DNA of 64,000 nt from Serripes groenlandicus (lineage: Eukaryota; Mollusca; Bivalvia; Cardiida; Cardiidae): NCBI GenBank assembly GCA_031761405.1, contig JASEVX010000007.1, positions 59,231,803 through 59,295,802 of the forward strand. Direction: 5' to 3'. The stretch's first letter is position 1, and each line of letters opens with the position of its first letter. The notes below the pieces were generated by a model. It did not search any database. It saw only the letters and a list, made by a program, of their open reading frames with translations, and was not told the origin of the DNA. Below are positions 62,401-64,000 of this stretch, in pieces. The translations under genes were made by a program, and so were the position numbers.

Positions 62401-63641
62401 TGCTCATCATGGAACTACTATTTTTAGAGGTTTTCCATATTTCCGTAACCCCCCCTCCATGATATTGTTAAAGTCCTCGACTGTGGATGTGTTGTTTGTG
62501 GGAAAGGTAAGCGGTAGTTATGCAACTGACATAGCAGCAATTACCCAATAATAATGACTAATGACAATGCTGAAGGCAGATAACTTTTGAAAAAAAAAAT
62601 CTTGTTTGTCTCAAAGTTGCATTTACCCCAGCTCTCATATGTTTGGATTTTCCTTTCTTATGGAGATGAAAATTAATTTAAATAAAAGATCAACCAAAAT
62701 CTACCAAACATTTATGTTGTAATACAAGTATACAGCTCTTGTAAATCGTCTACATGTGCTATCAGTAGTCCCACAAGTTGTTTAGATTAATCAAAGATTT
62801 TGAGAGTGCTAACCTAAAACATAAAACGAGATAATGAGCAATTACTTCTATTATTACAATTTTTTTTTCTATCCCAATATCAGAGTTTTATCCATATATT
62901 ATATATATATATATATAGGATCTGACATGAGTTGTCATTTCATATAAAGTTTTATTAAATGAGTTCAAGAAATTTGTTATTAAGCGAGCCTCTGGAAGAG
63001 TTTAATAAAACTTTATGAAATGACAAAGAATGTCAGATTCTTTCATCACATGACCAAACACAAAAAGAAATTCGTTTTTTCGCTGTCAGAAAATAGTCCA
63101 AACATGTAATACTTAATAAACTGTTAACTAATCACACAAACAAATATTTTTATGACCGATAATGGTCCCTTTACCTCGTCCATCTATCGTGACGATTGTG
63201 TTTACCGGATACACATTCTCAGCCATTTTGTAAACATTTGCAGATGAATACAAAAATAGTGATTTATTCCATGTTATATTACACATGTGACATATAAAGT
63301 AATCTTCTACGGAGTTGTTGTACATGGGAAAGGGTTAAGGGATAGTTTTACTTTTTTTGATACAGAGCTAGCTTGTGAAGGGATGTTTTAGAGAGTTTCC
63401 CTTCAGACAAAGGTTCAAGCTCTGGTCAGGTCACTGTTGGATCTTTAACCCTTTCCCACATACAACATCTGCTTGCAGATGCAATCGGAATGCATTTACA
63501 TGTGGAAAATAGTTAAGGATTGTTACATAAATTTATCGATCAATATTTTCCTTTTCAGCTTCTGTGATAGGCACAAGACTTCATATTGGAACTGCATTAG
63601 TATGTACATTTATGGCTGTGTATGTGTTATTGCTGAAATAG
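59412..63641 (+). CDS. TMEM167B: Protein kish-B (TMEM167B), complete three-exon gene
   Basis: Exons are 59412-59421 (ATG ACG AAC G, donor GTAAAT), 62132-62263 (acceptor TATTTTTCAG, donor GTATAG) and 63559-63641 (acceptor TTTTCCTTTTCAG, stop TAG). Together they make 225 bases encoding 74 residues, the length of human kish-B. The protein reads [16 protein letters not shown]..., with a first membrane segment at about 8-23, the family block [14 protein letters not shown] (28-41), GVFYKASVIGTR, and a second membrane segment at about 55-73 ending LLLK. Phases match at both junctions (1 and 1). Kish proteins are small membrane proteins of the early secretory pathway (ER/Golgi). Intron 1 (2.7 kb) holds a truncated LINE and MITEs; intron 2 (1.3 kb) holds MITE remnants and a foldback element. 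Confidence 0.93.
59875..61240 (-). mobile_element. 5'-truncated LINE (non-LTR retrotransposon)
   Basis: Minus strand inside kish-B intron 1. It keeps the RT active site ([16 protein letters not shown], about 61160), thumb region, the C-terminal [20 protein letters not shown] segment and a zinc-knuckle-like [19 protein letters not shown] after an in-frame TGA at 60232. A frameshift lies between 60657 and 60798. Upstream RT domains and endonuclease are missing. The 3' end near 59880 contains AATAAAATATTTGTATTTGT. Clade not determined. Confidence 0.85.
61495..61695 (-). mobile_element. Family M MITE, eroded
   Basis: AAGCACTTTCCCGCATAGAA start, AAAACATTGTGGCAAAAGTA arm, AAGTGGAATAGGGTAATA end; hairpin centre deleted. 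Confidence 0.5.
61727..61926 (-). mobile_element. Family M MITE, CACATA subfamily
   Basis: TTAACCCTTTCCCACAAACA to GTGTGAAAGGGTTTAA. Confidence 0.65.
62315..62510 (+). mobile_element. Degraded family M MITE in kish-B intron 2
   Basis: GGAAAACATTATGACAAAAG arm and TGTTGTTTGTGGGAAAGG end. Confidence 0.35.
62910..63033. mobile_element. Foldback MITE, about 124 bp
   Basis: Arms of about 40 bp: ATCTGACAT...GTCATTTCAT...AAGTTTTATTAAA against TTTAATAAAACTTTATGAAA, TGACAAAGAATGTCAGAT. It follows a (TA)n run at 62898-62918. Lies in kish-B intron 2. Confidence 0.75.
63305..63341 (+). mobile_element. Family M MITE, terminal fragment
   Basis: GAGTTGTTGTACATGGGAAA followed by GGGTTAA. Confidence 0.5.
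63445..63516 (-). mobile_element. Family M MITE, minimal 72-bp copy
   Basis: Both TTAA ends (TTAACCCTTTCCCACATACA and ATGTGGAAAATAGTTAA) with nearly all of the interior deleted; CTGCTTGCAGATGC remains. Confidence 0.65.
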
Positions 63642-63798
63642 TGTTTTGGATGTAAATAGTGTACATATATCAACAACTTGAGGACGACAAAACTCAGAGA
63701 CCTCCATAAGAAGACTTTAACCATTTACCGGATACAAAATTGTCAGTCATTGAGACAAAAAGTGTAAAAATGAGTAAATTTGAAGAATCATCTAACTA

Positions 63799-64000
63799 TT
63801 AACCCTTTCCCTCATATAGACGCTTTCAGACGCCTCTGCAGCAGACGGTTTTTTGAAAACATAGTGACAAAAGAAGAAATTGCACAAAACGTGCAATTTC
63901 TCCTTTTGCCACAATATTTTCCACTTTTTGTCATCAGGTTATCTATTCAATTATGGAGATTTTCTATTTTTTGACAAAATATGTTCAAAGTCGTCAGAAT
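63799..64000 (+). mobile_element. Family M MITE, cut by the window edge
   Basis: TTAACCCTTTCCCTCATATA through the whole hairpin; the right end lies beyond the window. Confidence 0.8.

Overview
This is a window of AT-rich animal genomic DNA. Split genes, metazoan-specific proteins (RASSF, RD3, kish-B), DIRS-type retrotransposons, tRNA-derived SINEs and the very common AAGGGAGGTAA-type short repeats point to a mollusc, most likely a marine bivalve. The species is an inference and is not proven by the sequence.

Host coding content is sparse. Three genes are recognised with confidence. (1) The first coding exon of a RASSF1/5-type C1-domain protein lies on the minus strand, and it appears twice (25716-26079 and 29715-30078) in two 1,810-bp segments that look identical and sit either side of a 200-N gap. 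(2) A complete RD3-like gene has its coding sequence in one exon on the minus strand (57271-57876). (3) A complete three-exon TMEM167B/kish-B gene lies on the plus strand (59412-63641, 74 aa); its first exon carries only ten coding bases. Two weaker candidates are a pair of phase-0 mini-exons at 43360-43657 and a 67-aa reading frame at 2132-2335 behind a GCGCATGCGC palindrome.

The rest is transposable elements. Two nearly intact DIRS-like tyrosine-recombinase retrotransposons occupy 5817-12600 and 16017-22928, both on the minus strand, in the order gag, RT/RNase H/methyltransferase-like, tyrosine recombinase. Each has about 149-bp inverted terminal repeats and an internal complementary region that joins copies of both outer ends, the hallmark of DIRS replication through a circle. 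Copy 1 has a frameshift in gag; copy 2 has one nonsense codon in RT. More than forty copies of a roughly 230-bp MITE with TTAACCCTTTCCC termini (piggyBac-like TTAA target) are clustered at 1-5 kb, 24.7-29.4 kb, 46-49.4 kb and 53.6-64 kb.

From 33.7 to 41.3 kb there is a tandem array rich in GGCGGCCATTTTG, interrupted by a 4.6-kb TTAA-flanked inverted-repeat element that itself contains other repeats, followed by small hairpin repeats. From 47.7 to 54.2 kb there are elements with a GGGCCATGATGGCCC head and a CAGGTGAGCT hairpin tail. SINEs, a truncated LINE, a 5S-rRNA-derived segment and several foldback elements complete the picture. Nested insertions let several empty sites be read directly within the window.
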